A DNA stretch of 8,049 nt from Opitutaceae bacterium (GCA_023269455.1 JAHFTG010000095.1:1-8049); one strand, 5' to 3'; shown: positions 1 to 6,726, numbered from the stretch's first letter. Program-made: numbers and translations. Notes: a model not told the origin generated them from the letters alone.

Positions 1-1903
1 CGCGCTCCGTCAACACATCGCCCGTCACCAGCCCCTCCGCCTCCAGCAACGTCCCCAGCGGCGTCATCCGCAGATGCTCGTGGGCGAAGGTGTCGCCCGG
101 ATAGGCCGCTGCCCGCAGCAGAGCGAGCAACGCACACGTAAGCGGATTATCCACCGCCACGCGCACATCGCTCTCCGCCACCGCCGCAAGTTTTCCCTCG
201 CGCCGCAGATAATCCGCCAACGCCGCCGCCGTGTCGTTCGTCCGCACGAGCACCGCCACCTCCAGCCCGCGCTTGAGCGGCTCGATCTCCTGCAAAATCT
301 TCAACGTCTCCGCAAACCGCCCCGCCTCGTCCTCCGCATGCCGCAGCTCCGCGTAACCGCCCAGCGACGGCTTCGCGCTCACATGTTCGCGCCACTCGCG
401 CGCCCACGCCTCCGCCGTCGGCGCCGGCACGATTTCGCGCAACGCCGCCGCGTCCCCAAACACCCGGTTCACCATCGCGATCACCGCCGGCCCCGATCGC
501 CACGACTTGTCCAACCGCCCTTCCTCGATCGCGCCCGGCGCCGCCTGATTGTAGTGATTGAAAATCTCCCGGAACAGCCGCGGATCGCCCTCTCGCCACG
601 AGAAAATCGCCTGCTTCACATCGCCCACATAAAAGAAACTCCGCCGCTTTTCCGCGTCCTGCACCGCCTCGTCGATCAGATTCCTCAACACGCTCCACTG
701 CCCGAAACTCGTGTCCTGAAATTCGTCCAGCAACCAGTGATCGAACGACGCATCCAGCCGCCAATCCACCAGCAACCGCGCAGCGCCCGCGTCCCCCTCA
801 TCGTCCTCGCCACTCGCCAGCAAAGGCGCCCCTGCCGACGGCAGCAGCAACCGCTGCACATCCGCAAACGTAAGCCGCCCAAGCCGCCTCACCGCGTCGT
901 GATAGTTGAACTCGTAACCGCGCAGCACCGCAAAAAGCCCGCGCGTCATCTCCAGCCGCCGCACGATCTCCGCGCCCGCGATGCCCGCCACCACCGCGAC
1001 CAGCGCGCCGCTCGCGACCGCGTCGAGCGCGACTTTTTTTCGCTCCAGTGTCAGCTCCGCGCTCCCGCGCTCTAAATCCGCCCACACCAGAAACGCGTTT
1101 TTTACGATATACTCCACCGGCGACGGCAGCGGCGCGCCCGGCAACCACTCCGCCAGCGCCTCGAAAAATGCCTCCAGCCGCGCCCGCTGTTTCTCGTTCA
1201 ACCCCTCCCACGGAAACGCCGCGCGCAACGCCTTCGCCGCCTCCTCCCGCCGCCCGGCCTGCACCAGCCACGCGCAGCCGTCCGGCCAGATGCGCGCCGC
1301 CTCGCCCCAGCGCGCCGCATCCGGCGCGGCGAGAAACGTCTCCGCATGCTTGTCGAGAAACCCGTCGAGCACGCGCGACAGTTGTTTCTCATCCACCCCA
1401 AACGTTGCCCGCTTAAACGCCTCTATAAAATCCCGCTGCGTATCGTTCGGCTCGCCCGCCGCCGTAAACATCCGCCGCAACACCCGCCGCCGCTCGCGCC
1501 GCGCCGTCGCCGCCTCCATCACCTCGAAGTCGCCGCTCAACCCGAGCTCCAGCGGAAAACTCCGCACGATCCGCGCAAAAAACCCGTCCAGCGTGCCCAG
1601 GCTCAACCTCGGCATCGCATCCACCATCGCGCGTAACAACCGCAGGAAATCCCCCGACGTCAGCCCCGGCGCCTCGATCTCGGCGGCGAGCGTTTTCGCG
1701 AACTCCGCCTCCGTCGCCGCCCTCGCGAGCTTCTTCAAAATCTCGTCGAAAAACTCCCCCGCCGCCTTGCGCGTAAACGTCAGCGCCACGATGCGCTCGG
1801 GCGCCGCGCCGCCCGCCAGCAGTTGCACGAAACGGTTCGTCAGCGCGTAGGTTTTCCCCGAGCCCGCCGACGCCAGGATCATTTTGTGGCCGGGCGTTTT
1901 CAT
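1..1903 (-). CDS. addA: AddA/RecB-like UvrD-family helicase-nuclease subunit (3' end cut by window edge)
   Basis: The product is a superfamily 1A DNA helicase, expected to act with the AddB-like product of the overlapping upstream gene as an ATP-driven helicase-nuclease that resects double-strand breaks. The frame is open from ATG 1903 to the window edge, giving 634 residues. Visible motifs are Walker A ASAGSGKT (11-18), motif Ia ALTFTRKAAGEF (40-51), TLDGFF (104-109), Walker B/motif II DEFQDTS (393-399), motif III VGDVKQAIFSWREGDP (426-441) and motif IV LDKSWRS (464-470). AddA proteins usually run to about 1,100-1,200 residues, so motifs V/VI and any C-terminal PD-(D/E)XK nuclease would lie outside the window. 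The protein begins almost directly at Walker A, as RecB-like members do, with no clear Q-motif glutamine just before it. The start is supported by the ATGA overlap and by a GGGAGG site 7 nt upstream. RecB without RecC is the alternative name; the AddB-like partner favours AddA. Confidence 0.92.
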   Translation of the reverse strand, partial: MKTPGHKMILASAGSGKTYALTNRFVQLLAGGAAPERIVALTFTRKAAGEFFDEILKKLARAATEAEFAKTLAAEIEAPGLTSGDFLRLLRAMVDAMPRLSLGTLDGFFARIVRSFPLELGLSGDFEVMEAATARRERRRVLRRMFTAAGEPNDTQRDFIEAFKRATFGVDEKQLSRVLDGFLDKHAETFLAAPDAARWGEAARIWPDGCAWLVQAGRREEAAKALRAAFPWEGLNEKQRARLEAFFEALAEWLPGAPLPSPVEYIVKNAFLVWADLERGSAELTLERKKVALDAVASGALVAVVAGIAGAEIVRRLEMTRGLFAVLRGYEFNYHDAVRRLGRLTFADVQRLLLPSAGAPLLASGEDDEGDAGAARLLVDWRLDASFDHWLLDEFQDTSFGQWSVLRNLIDEAVQDAEKRRSFFYVGDVKQAIFSWREGDPRLFREIFNHYNQAAPGAIEEGRLDKSWRSGPAVIAMVNRVFGDAAALREIVPAPTAEAWAREWREHVSAKPSLGGYAELRHAEDEAGRFAETLKILQEIEPLKRGLEVAVLVRTNDTAAALADYLRREGKLAAVAESDVRVAVDNPLTCALLALLRAAAYPGDTFAHEHLRMTPLGTLLEAEGLVTGDVLTER

Positions 1904-4728
1904 GGCGCGGCCTCCCACGCGACACTCGCCGCCGCGCCTTGGTGAAACAATTCCGCCCACTCCTCGTCGTCGCGCGTTTTTATTTCCACCGGCGGCCAGA
2001 AAACGCCCGCCGTGATCGCCGCCGCCGCGCCCTCTGCGCAACGCTCGGCGTCCGCCTGCAACTCGCGTGAAAAGTCTTCCCACACCGCCACCGCGCTCTC
2101 CCCCGCCGCCTTTGGCAGATTAAAATAACCGCACGCCACCGCATCGCCCCATTCCGCCGCCACCGCCCGCCGGTAAAGCGGCAGTTGTAGGTCCGCCCAC
2201 ACGCGCGATTTCCCTTCCGTATCGACGAAGCGAAACCACTCCGGGCGCGCCTCGTCGTCCGCTTTTTCGGAGCGGACGTGCGCTTTGAACGGTTCCTTCG
2301 CCGTGTCGCTCGTCTTGTAATCGAGCACTCGCACGCGCCCGTCGAGATGACGGTCGATGCGGTCGATTTTTCCGCTCACCGTCACGCCGCCGAGGGGAAA
2401 CTCAAATTTCCATTCCACGCGTTCCGTGCGCCAGCCGTCGGCGCGTTCGCGCGCCTCCACGACCGCCGCCGCCCGCAACCGTTGCCGCGCCGACTCGAAT
2501 TGCACGACGAGGGGCAACGTGAGATCCGCCCCGTAACGCGCCCGCACCACGCGCTCGAAACGCGTCAACAGAAAATCCCGGATCACGTCCGCCTCGACAC
2601 AGTCCCGCAAGCCCGCGTCCTCGCCGAGCTGTTGCAGCGCCGCGTGCATCAATGTGCCGAAATCCAGCGCGTCCAGCTCGGCCTTCGTCGGCTCGACGCG
2701 CCGCATGCGCAACGCATGCCGCAGATAAAACCGAAACGGACACGCCAGATAATCCTTGAACGCGGTGACCGACACCCGCGCGGGCGGCGTCACTTTGCGC
2801 GGCGTCAATTGCCACGCGCGCGACCACGCCAGACTCGGCTCCGCCGACTCGACCGCGCGAAACAACTGCGTCACGCGCGCCGGAAGTTCGGCGTCCGCGC
2901 AGCGCAGCAGCAACCGCGAAGGCCGGCGCGGATCGCCCGCCGCAGACGTTTTCCCGAGCAGCAGATCGAGTCGCCCGCCCGCCGCGCGCATCGCGCCCAG
3001 CGCGGACAACAAGTAGGCGTCTCGCGCGAAGCGCACGGCGTTGGTTTTCAATCCCAGCCGCGCACGCAACGCCTCCGGCAAAAACACGTCGCCCGCGACG
3101 GCGTCGGGCACGTTGCCATCGTTGAAACCGGCGACGACCAGATGCGGTGCGTCTTCCCACAGCAGCTCCAGCCAGCCGAGCAGATCGAGCGCGCCGGGCG
3201 TCTTCTCCCCGGCGTGGCGTTCGTCGGCAAACGGACCGAGGACCAGCTCCCATTTTTCAGAGAGCGCGAGAGCGACGCCGCTTTTTGAAAACGCGGCGAG
3301 GGCGCGGTCCGACTCGCGCAACAGCTCCGTCCACGCCTCCGCCGAACCGGCCAGCTCCGTGCCGATATCGATCCGCCGTTCGCTAAAAATCAGCGTAAGC
3401 GTGGCCGCCGCGTTGGCCGGAAATTCACCGGTCGTGAGCGTATCGCGCAGCTCGGCCAACGCCGTGAGCGCAGCTGCGACGACCGGTTTAAATTCGTCCG
3501 CATGAGCCCGTGCCGCCGCTAAAGTGGGCGGCAGGTGCTCGTCGTGAAGACGGTCCCATTCGCTCAATAATTCCGCCGCTGAAAAACGCCCGTTCCTCGC
3601 TCGCCCACTCAACCACGCGAGCACATCGGGGCAGCGCAGCAATGCGGCCGCCGCCTCGAAACTCGGCTCGGCGGCGAGCGCCGCCAGCGCTTCGAGCAGC
3701 GCATAAAATCCGTCGCGACGACGCGGGTTCCCCTCGGGGTTGAACGCCGCGACGCCTGCGCGCGCCAAGCCGTTTTCGAGCGGAGGCAGCACCTCGGCAT
3801 CGGCCACGCCGATCGCCAGTGCGCCGTCGGGCGAGGCGTAGCCGCGCGCGAGCGCGACGATGCGTTGCGCCTGCTCGGCCGGATCGGCGCACAGGTCGAC
3901 GCGCCCCGAAAAATCAGAAAAGTGAATCTGCCGGGATGCCCACACATCGGCCAGCGGACGCCCCCACTCATCAAAAAATGCGGACGGCTCAAGCTGAGCG
4001 CCCGGCCCGCAGACGAGCACCGTGACGGGCAGGCTCGCGGCGTATTTTTTTAAGATCGTCAGCGCCAGCGGCAACGGGTCGGGCGTGCCGATGATCGCGA
4101 TGCGGGCGATGCCAACGAGCGGCACCGGCGCGGCGGCGAAGGCAATTTTGGCGGCTTGCGGATCGCGCAGGTTTCTCGCGGCCAAGACGGTGTCCACGCG
4201 GCGTTCGAGCTCGGCGAGTTGTTGCCAACGTGCGCGCTCGGGAAAATCGCCTTCGGCAGACGCTGCCGAGGCGACCGCGGGCACATCCACGATGCGCAGA
4301 CCGGCTTCGGCGAGCGTGCCTTGCAGGCGGACAAGCTGGGTGGCAAGACGCTGCGCCCAAGCGAAGTTGCGATCCGGCGGATCAACGGGAAAAACGTCGC
4401 GAAAATCGTCCAGTGAAACGCCACGCAAAACACCGGCCCACGCGAGTTGTTGTTCAAGGCGGGTGGCGAGGCCGTCCGTCGGCGCGCCGAGCGTGGCGAG
4501 CGTCTCGGGCAGGACGACCTTGGGTGGAAACACCGCCTGACCGCGCATGGCGGCATGGGCGGCGAGGCTTTCGCGAAGGCGGCGGCCGGATTGGCGCGTG
4601 GGCACGATTACCAGCAGGTCGGCCAGATCGAGCGGGGCGTCGCCCGGCCAGCCGTGGGCGAGCCAAGCCGCCGCCGACCGCACGAGCGGTTGATCCCAAG
4701 GGAGAACGTGAAGGCGCGGCGAAGACAT
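1900..4728 (-). CDS. addB: AddB-like inactivated helicase / PD-(D/E)XK nuclease subunit
   Basis: A 942-residue protein, predicted to be the nuclease and scaffold partner of AddA in double-strand break resection. The N-terminus (LPWDQPLVRSAAAWLAHG, then LLVIVPTRQSGRRLRESLA near 39-56) resembles alphaproteobacterial-type AddB. I see no GxxxxGK[ST] Walker A, so it is probably not an ATPase. GFNDGNVP (534-541) and the following FLPEALRARLGL are typical of AddB. The C-terminal nuclease domain shows SVTAFKDYLACPFRFYLR (653-670), DFGTLMHAAL with His695, GKIDRID (786-792), LDYKTS with Asp803 and Lys805, and QLPLY (848-852). These are the RecB-family nuclease motifs. Cys663 in ACPF is kept, but the C-terminal CxxC-type cysteines that complete the Fe-S staple in Bacillus AddB are absent. 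I chose ATG 4728 because the longer frame begins with a GTG at 4818 that sits inside the rpsT terminator. No clear Shine-Dalgarno site precedes it. The 3' end overlaps addA by 4 nt. Confidence 0.9.
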   Translation of the reverse strand: MSSPRLHVLPWDQPLVRSAAAWLAHGWPGDAPLDLADLLVIVPTRQSGRRLRESLAAHAAMRGQAVFPPKVVLPETLATLGAPTDGLATRLEQQLAWAGVLRGVSLDDFRDVFPVDPPDRNFAWAQRLATQLVRLQGTLAEAGLRIVDVPAVASAASAEGDFPERARWQQLAELERRVDTVLAARNLRDPQAAKIAFAAAPVPLVGIARIAIIGTPDPLPLALTILKKYAASLPVTVLVCGPGAQLEPSAFFDEWGRPLADVWASRQIHFSDFSGRVDLCADPAEQAQRIVALARGYASPDGALAIGVADAEVLPPLENGLARAGVAAFNPEGNPRRRDGFYALLEALAALAAEPSFEAAAALLRCPDVLAWLSGRARNGRFSAAELLSEWDRLHDEHLPPTLAAARAHADEFKPVVAAALTALAELRDTLTTGEFPANAAATLTLIFSERRIDIGTELAGSAEAWTELLRESDRALAAFSKSGVALALSEKWELVLGPFADERHAGEKTPGALDLLGWLELLWEDAPHLVVAGFNDGNVPDAVAGDVFLPEALRARLGLKTNAVRFARDAYLLSALGAMRAAGGRLDLLLGKTSAAGDPRRPSRLLLRCADAELPARVTQLFRAVESAEPSLAWSRAWQLTPRKVTPPARVSVTAFKDYLACPFRFYLRHALRMRRVEPTKAELDALDFGTLMHAALQQLGEDAGLRDCVEADVIRDFLLTRFERVVRARYGADLTLPLVVQFESARQRLRAAAVVEARERADGWRTERVEWKFEFPLGGVTVSGKIDRIDRHLDGRVRVLDYKTSDTAKEPFKAHVRSEKADDEARPEWFRFVDTEGKSRVWADLQLPLYRRAVAAEWGDAVACGYFNLPKAAGESAVAVWEDFSRELQADAERCAEGAAAAITAGVFWPPVEIKTRDDEEWAELFHQGAAASVAWEAAP
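1911..1916 (-). promoter_or_regulatory. Shine-Dalgarno site of addA inside the end of addB
   Basis: GGGAGG on the minus strand lies 7 nt before the addA ATG and is embedded in the last codons of addB. Together with the ATGA stop/start overlap (1900-1903) it indicates translational coupling. It is the only convincing Shine-Dalgarno site that I could see before any gene in this window. Confidence 0.75.
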
Positions 4729-4793
4729 CCGAAAGCGTTGGGCAGCTTCGCGGAGATTCCGCCCGGCACAATCCAAAGAACCCGCCGGCCAAT

Positions 4794-4833
4794 GAAAACA
4801 AAAAGCCCCCGCAGGCACGAGGCCGGCGGGGGC
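4794..4833 (-). terminator. Intrinsic terminator after rpsT
   Basis: On the minus strand an 8-bp stem GCCCCCGC/GCGGGGGC continues, after one C/T mismatch, with GGC/GCC around the loop CTCGT (hairpin 4805-4833). It is followed directly by TTTTTGTTTTC (4794-4804). It begins 33 nt after the rpsT stop codon and so ends the rnpB-rpsT side before addB. The plus strand has no T-run after the hairpin, so it works in one direction only. Confidence 0.9.
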
Positions 4834-4866
4834 GAAAGGGAAACCGACGGCGCGAGGCCGGGCGGA

Positions 4867-5127
4867 TTACTTGGCGAACACGAACTTCGCGACGTGCGAC
4901 TTGGCGCGGGCGGCGGCGTTCTTGTGGACGACACCGGACTTGGTGGCCTTGTCCATGGCGGAGACGTAGGCGGCGGCGGCGACCTTGGTGTCTTCGAGCT
5001 TGCCGGCCTTCTCAGCGGTCAGGAGCTTCTTGTGAAGGGTCTTGAGGCGGGTCTTGGTGGACTTGTTGCGGGTGGTGAGGCGGGTCGCCTTGCGGGCGGC
5101 TTTGATAGCGGATTTCGTGTTGGCCAT
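4867..5127 (-). CDS. rpsT: 30S ribosomal protein S20
   Basis: The 86-residue, strongly basic protein matches bacterial S20 in length and layout. It opens MANTKSAIKAARKATR and has a helical, Lys/Arg/Ala-rich body (KTRLKTLHKKLLTAEKAG) and the conserved late segment GVVHKNAAARAKSHVAKF. S20 is a primary 16S rRNA-binding protein that helps to assemble the 30S body. The gene starts with ATG and ends with TAA. No Shine-Dalgarno site is visible in the 30 nt upstream. A TTGACT hexamer at 5176-5181 on the same strand could be a -35 box, but I see no good -10 at normal spacing, so the gene may be read from its own weak promoter or by readthrough from rnpB. A strong intrinsic terminator follows. Confidence 0.97.
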   Translation of the reverse strand: MANTKSAIKAARKATRLTTRNKSTKTRLKTLHKKLLTAEKAGKLEDTKVAAAAYVSAMDKATKSGVVHKNAAARAKSHVAKFVFAK

Positions 5128-5187
5128 GGCGGTTTAAAAGTTAAAGCCGGACAGAAACCCAAACCCGCGAGGTTGAGTCAAGGGTAA

Positions 5188-5212
5188 TTCCGGCGGCGAA
5201 GTGCCGCCGGAA
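5188..5212. other. Perfect 10-bp inverted repeat (left hairpin of the symmetric element)
   Basis: TTCCGGCGGC / GCCGCCGGAA with a 5-nt loop. It lies between rnpB and rpsT, 1 nt from the left heptamer array. Read on minus, it is followed by AATTACCCTT, which is not a convincing U-tract, so a terminator role for rnpB is possible but unproven. Its position mirrors the hairpin at 5309-5329. Confidence 0.7.
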
Positions 5213-5213
5213 A

Positions 5214-5307
5214 GTGACCAATGGCCAGTGACCAGTGACCAATCGGTCGAAAATTCTGCGAATACCTCAGACCAACACCGGTCATTGGTCACTGCGTCAC
5301 TGGTCAT
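5214..5307. repeat. Pair of inverted heptamer arrays (GTGACCA / TGGTCAC)
   Basis: The left array is four 7-bp units in strict phase: GTGACCA, ATGGCCA, GTGACCA, GTGACCA (5214-5241). The right array is the reverse complement in type: CGGTCAT, TGGTCAC, an 8-nt unit TGCGTCAC, and TGGTCAT (5279-5307). Left 5221-5243 can pair with right 5284-5307 in a stem of about 23 bp with one bulged base and one G-U pair. The spacer at 5244-5278 has no recognisable content. No coding potential is apparent. Confidence 0.85.
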
Positions 5308-5308
5308 T

Positions 5309-5329
5309 TCTCTTCGCTCCGCGAAGAGA
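5309..5329. other. Perfect 9-bp hairpin abutting the 3' end of rnpB
   Basis: TCTCTTCGC, loop TCC, GCGAAGAGA. It is 1 nt from the right heptamer array and 1 nt from the last paired base of RNase P helix P1. On minus it is the first structure after the mature rnpB 3' end and could stop or protect the transcript, but AAATGACC follows instead of a U-run. Its GCTCCGC core recurs in the hairpin at 6708-6726. Confidence 0.75.
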
Positions 5330-5330
5330 T

Positions 5331-5791
5331 TGGTTTTGGGGCCGGTAAGCCGGATTCTGTGTGTCCGCCTTGCGGCGGTTGATCGTCATTTCTCTCACGT
5401 TCGCCTTGCGGCGAACGTGCCCTCCGCTGCCCGCTTGCGCGAAGCGCGGAAGGTGCGGCATACCCGTGGCTAAAGGACGAGCCGCCCAGCCACCTATTTT
5501 GCCTTGCACCGGAAGGGGTTTGTCATGCCGCCGTCATTGCTGACGACGCGGTGGGCTCTTACCCCACCTTTTCACCCTTACCTCGCGGTTGCCCGCGCGG
5601 CGGTATAGTCTCTGTGACACTGGCCGTCGGCGCGCTTTGAAACGCGCCGCCCGCACTTGCCGTGAAGCTCGTGCGGCATCCTGCTCTGCGGTGTCCGGAC
5701 TTTCCTCTCCAAGCTATATTAAGTCTGCAGGCGGCATTACCCGCCCGCGTGGGATCAAAGAACTTGGAGCGACGATCCAGCCCCAAAACCA
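5331..5791 (-). ncRNA. rnpB: RNase P RNA, catalytic subunit
   Basis: This is the ribozyme that removes 5' leaders from pre-tRNAs. The conserved core is easily read on minus. GAGAGGAAAGTCCGGAC is at 5710-5694. CACAGAGACTATACCGCC follows. GGTAAGGGTGAAAAGGTGGG then GTAAGAGCCCACCG lie around 5583-5547. Next come GGTGCAAGGCAAAATAGG and, near the 3' end, ACAGAATCCGGCTTACCGG. The ends are set by helix P1: 5777-5791 pairs with 5331-5345 over 15 continuous base pairs (one G-U). P2 is CTCCAAG with CTTGGAG. Two hairpins in the 3' part carry GCAA tetraloops: 10-bp CACGTTCGCC/GGCGAACGTG at 5396-5419, probably P18, and CCGCC/GGCGG at 5365-5378. The length by P1 limits is about 461 nt, on the long side for a bacterial P RNA. 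The exact mature ends may differ by a few bases. Confidence 0.97.
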
Positions 5792-5799
5792 GCCGTGAG

Positions 5800-5827
5800 C
5801 TTAAAGTCCTGGAACGGCCAATGTCCA
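5800..5827 (-). promoter_or_regulatory. Probable sigma-70-type promoter of rnpB
   Basis: On minus, TGGACA (5827-5822) matches five of six bases of TTGACA. It is followed after 16 bp by TTTAAG (5805-5800), four of six of TATAAT. A start 6-7 nt further on falls at about 5793, within two bases of the 5' side of helix P1. The fit to the RNA end is the main support; hexamer quality is only fair. The -35 box lies within a heptamer repeat unit (ATGTCCA, 5821-5827). Confidence 0.55.
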
Positions 5828-5834
5828 GTGACCA
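5814..5834. repeat. Short heptamer array upstream of rnpB
   Basis: Three 7-bp units in phase, ACGGCCA, ATGTCCA and GTGACCA, are of the same family as the left array at 5214-5241 (compare ATGGCCA and GTGACCA there). No perfect hairpin abuts it; the nearest is the short CCGCG/CGCGG inverted repeat at 5866-5880. Confidence 0.6.
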
Positions 5835-5886
5835 TTGCCCGATCCATCAAAACTCATGAGCCACTCCGCGCGAAACGCGGCCCGCC

Positions 5887-6603
5887 TCACATATTATTCA
5901 ACCACACGATGCGTCCGCATTGGTCGCAGGTTGTGAGCTTGGTCGGGTCGCCCTTGCCCCGCAGCGCCGATTCGACCTCGGAGGAAACCTTGAGATGGCA
6001 GCCGCCGCAGGTGTTGCCCTTCACGGGCACGCAAACGGGCATGTGGCGCGTCGCCAGGCGGTCGTAAACCCTCAGCGTTGGCTCGCCGACCGGTTCGCGC
6101 GCGGTGGCGACCTCGGCCTGGGCGACCTTGAGCTCGGCCGCCAAATTTTCCCCACGCTCGCGCAACGTGCGGATGCGCGCCTCGTGGCCGGCGATGTTTT
6201 GTTTCAACACGCCTTCGGAGGCCGTGAACTTCTTTTTTGCCTCGTCGATCTGATACATGACCTCGAGTTCTTTGCCTTCCAACTCCGCGATGGCCGCCTG
6301 CGTCGTCTCGATCTCGTGGCCGAGCGCTTGAAATTCGTCGTTTTTGCGCACCTGCACCTGCTGCGTCTTGTATTTGGCGAGCTTGGCCTCGGCGGAACCG
6401 ATTTCGGTTTCGATCAGCTTTTTGCTCGTCTCAAGCTGCATCAGCCCGAGGCGGGCCGTTTCAATCGCGGCTTTTTCGGACGCGATTTTTTGCTCAACCG
6501 CCGTGATTTCCACGGGAGTCGCCTTGATTTGCGCCTCAAGGCCCAGTCGTTTGCTGTCGCGATCCTGCAGGATGAGGAGCTTTTCAAGCAGCGGAGTAAG
6601 CAT
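5887..6603 (-). CDS. Coiled-coil protein with C-terminal C4 zinc ribbon (DUF164 / CT398-HP0958-like)
   Basis: A 238-residue protein. The first roughly 170 residues are rich in heptad-compatible Glu/Lys/Ala/Leu and should form a long antiparallel coiled coil, containing VRKNDEFQAL (about 86-95), a motif typical of this family. The C-terminus holds CGGC (Cys199, Cys202) and CDQC (Cys226, Cys229), the four ligands of a zinc ribbon, and ends RIVWLNNM. There is no signal peptide or membrane segment, so it is presumably cytoplasmic. Family members include HP0958 of Helicobacter (flagellar mRNA and RpoN binding) and chlamydial CT398. The general role in other bacteria is unsettled, and nucleic-acid binding is only an inference from the ribbon. 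I chose ATG 6603 because the 12-residue longer frame begins at a TTG and extends the protein with a low-complexity stretch. No Shine-Dalgarno site is seen. rnpB lies 95 bp downstream on the same strand. Confidence 0.88.
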   Translation of the reverse strand: MLTPLLEKLLILQDRDSKRLGLEAQIKATPVEITAVEQKIASEKAAIETARLGLMQLETSKKLIETEIGSAEAKLAKYKTQQVQVRKNDEFQALGHEIETTQAAIAELEGKELEVMYQIDEAKKKFTASEGVLKQNIAGHEARIRTLRERGENLAAELKVAQAEVATAREPVGEPTLRVYDRLATRHMPVCVPVKGNTCGGCHLKVSSEVESALRGKGDPTKLTTCDQCGRIVWLNNM

Positions 6604-6670
6604 GAACGCCGACACTGCCCCGCCCACCCCGACCGTCAAATCCGAAGTCCGACTACTCCGATTCCGAACC

Positions 6671-6705
6671 TGCTCGCTACCCGCTACTCACTGCTCGCTA
6701 CTTCA
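6671..6705. repeat. Heptamer array of TACTCGC type
   Basis: Five 7-bp units in phase: TGCTCGC, TACCCGC, TACTCAC, TGCTCGC, TACTTCA. They lie in the spacer between the Rrf2 gene and the zinc-ribbon gene. The unit differs from the TGGTCAC arrays beside rnpB, but the two share a pattern of T-R-S-T-C-R-C. The array ends 2 nt before a perfect hairpin (6708-6726), as the rnpB-side arrays do with 1-nt gaps. Confidence 0.8.
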
Positions 6706-6707
6706 CC

Positions 6708-6726
6708 ATCTGAGCTCCGCTCAGAT
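6708..6726. other. Perfect 8-bp hairpin over the Rrf2 stop codon
   Basis: ATCTGAGC, loop TCC, GCTCAGAT. The TGA stop of the Rrf2 gene (6721-6723) is inside one arm. On minus there is no following T-run, so it is not a standard intrinsic terminator. It may attenuate or protect the 3' end of the regulator mRNA, or simply be the hairpin part of the repeat family. It shares the GCTCCGC core and TCC loop with 5309-5329. Confidence 0.7.

Noticed and set aside
74..1075. 333-residue plus-strand open frame
   Set aside because: Antisense to addA; Arg/His/Pro-rich composition is a high-GC shadow, and the opposite strand carries clear helicase motifs.
2278..3288. 336-residue plus-strand open frame
   Set aside because: Antisense to addB over the nuclease and helicase-like regions; Arg-rich shadow with no recognisable domain.
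5153..5181. rpsT promoter with -35 TTGACT
   Set aside because: The -35 hexamer is good but the sequence 17 bp away (GTTTCT) is a poor -10; noted under rpsT only.
5188..5329. CRISPR-like repeat array
   Set aside because: Units are 7 bp in direct tandem with no spacers, and the two arrays are inverted; no cas gene nearby.
5589..5798. Small open frames inside the rnpB region on both strands
   Set aside because: They overlap conserved RNase P RNA core segments; the RNA explains the conservation.
5866..5880. CCGCG/CGCGG inverted repeat as terminator of the zinc-ribbon gene
   Set aside because: Stem of only 5 bp with no T-run after it on minus; too weak to call.
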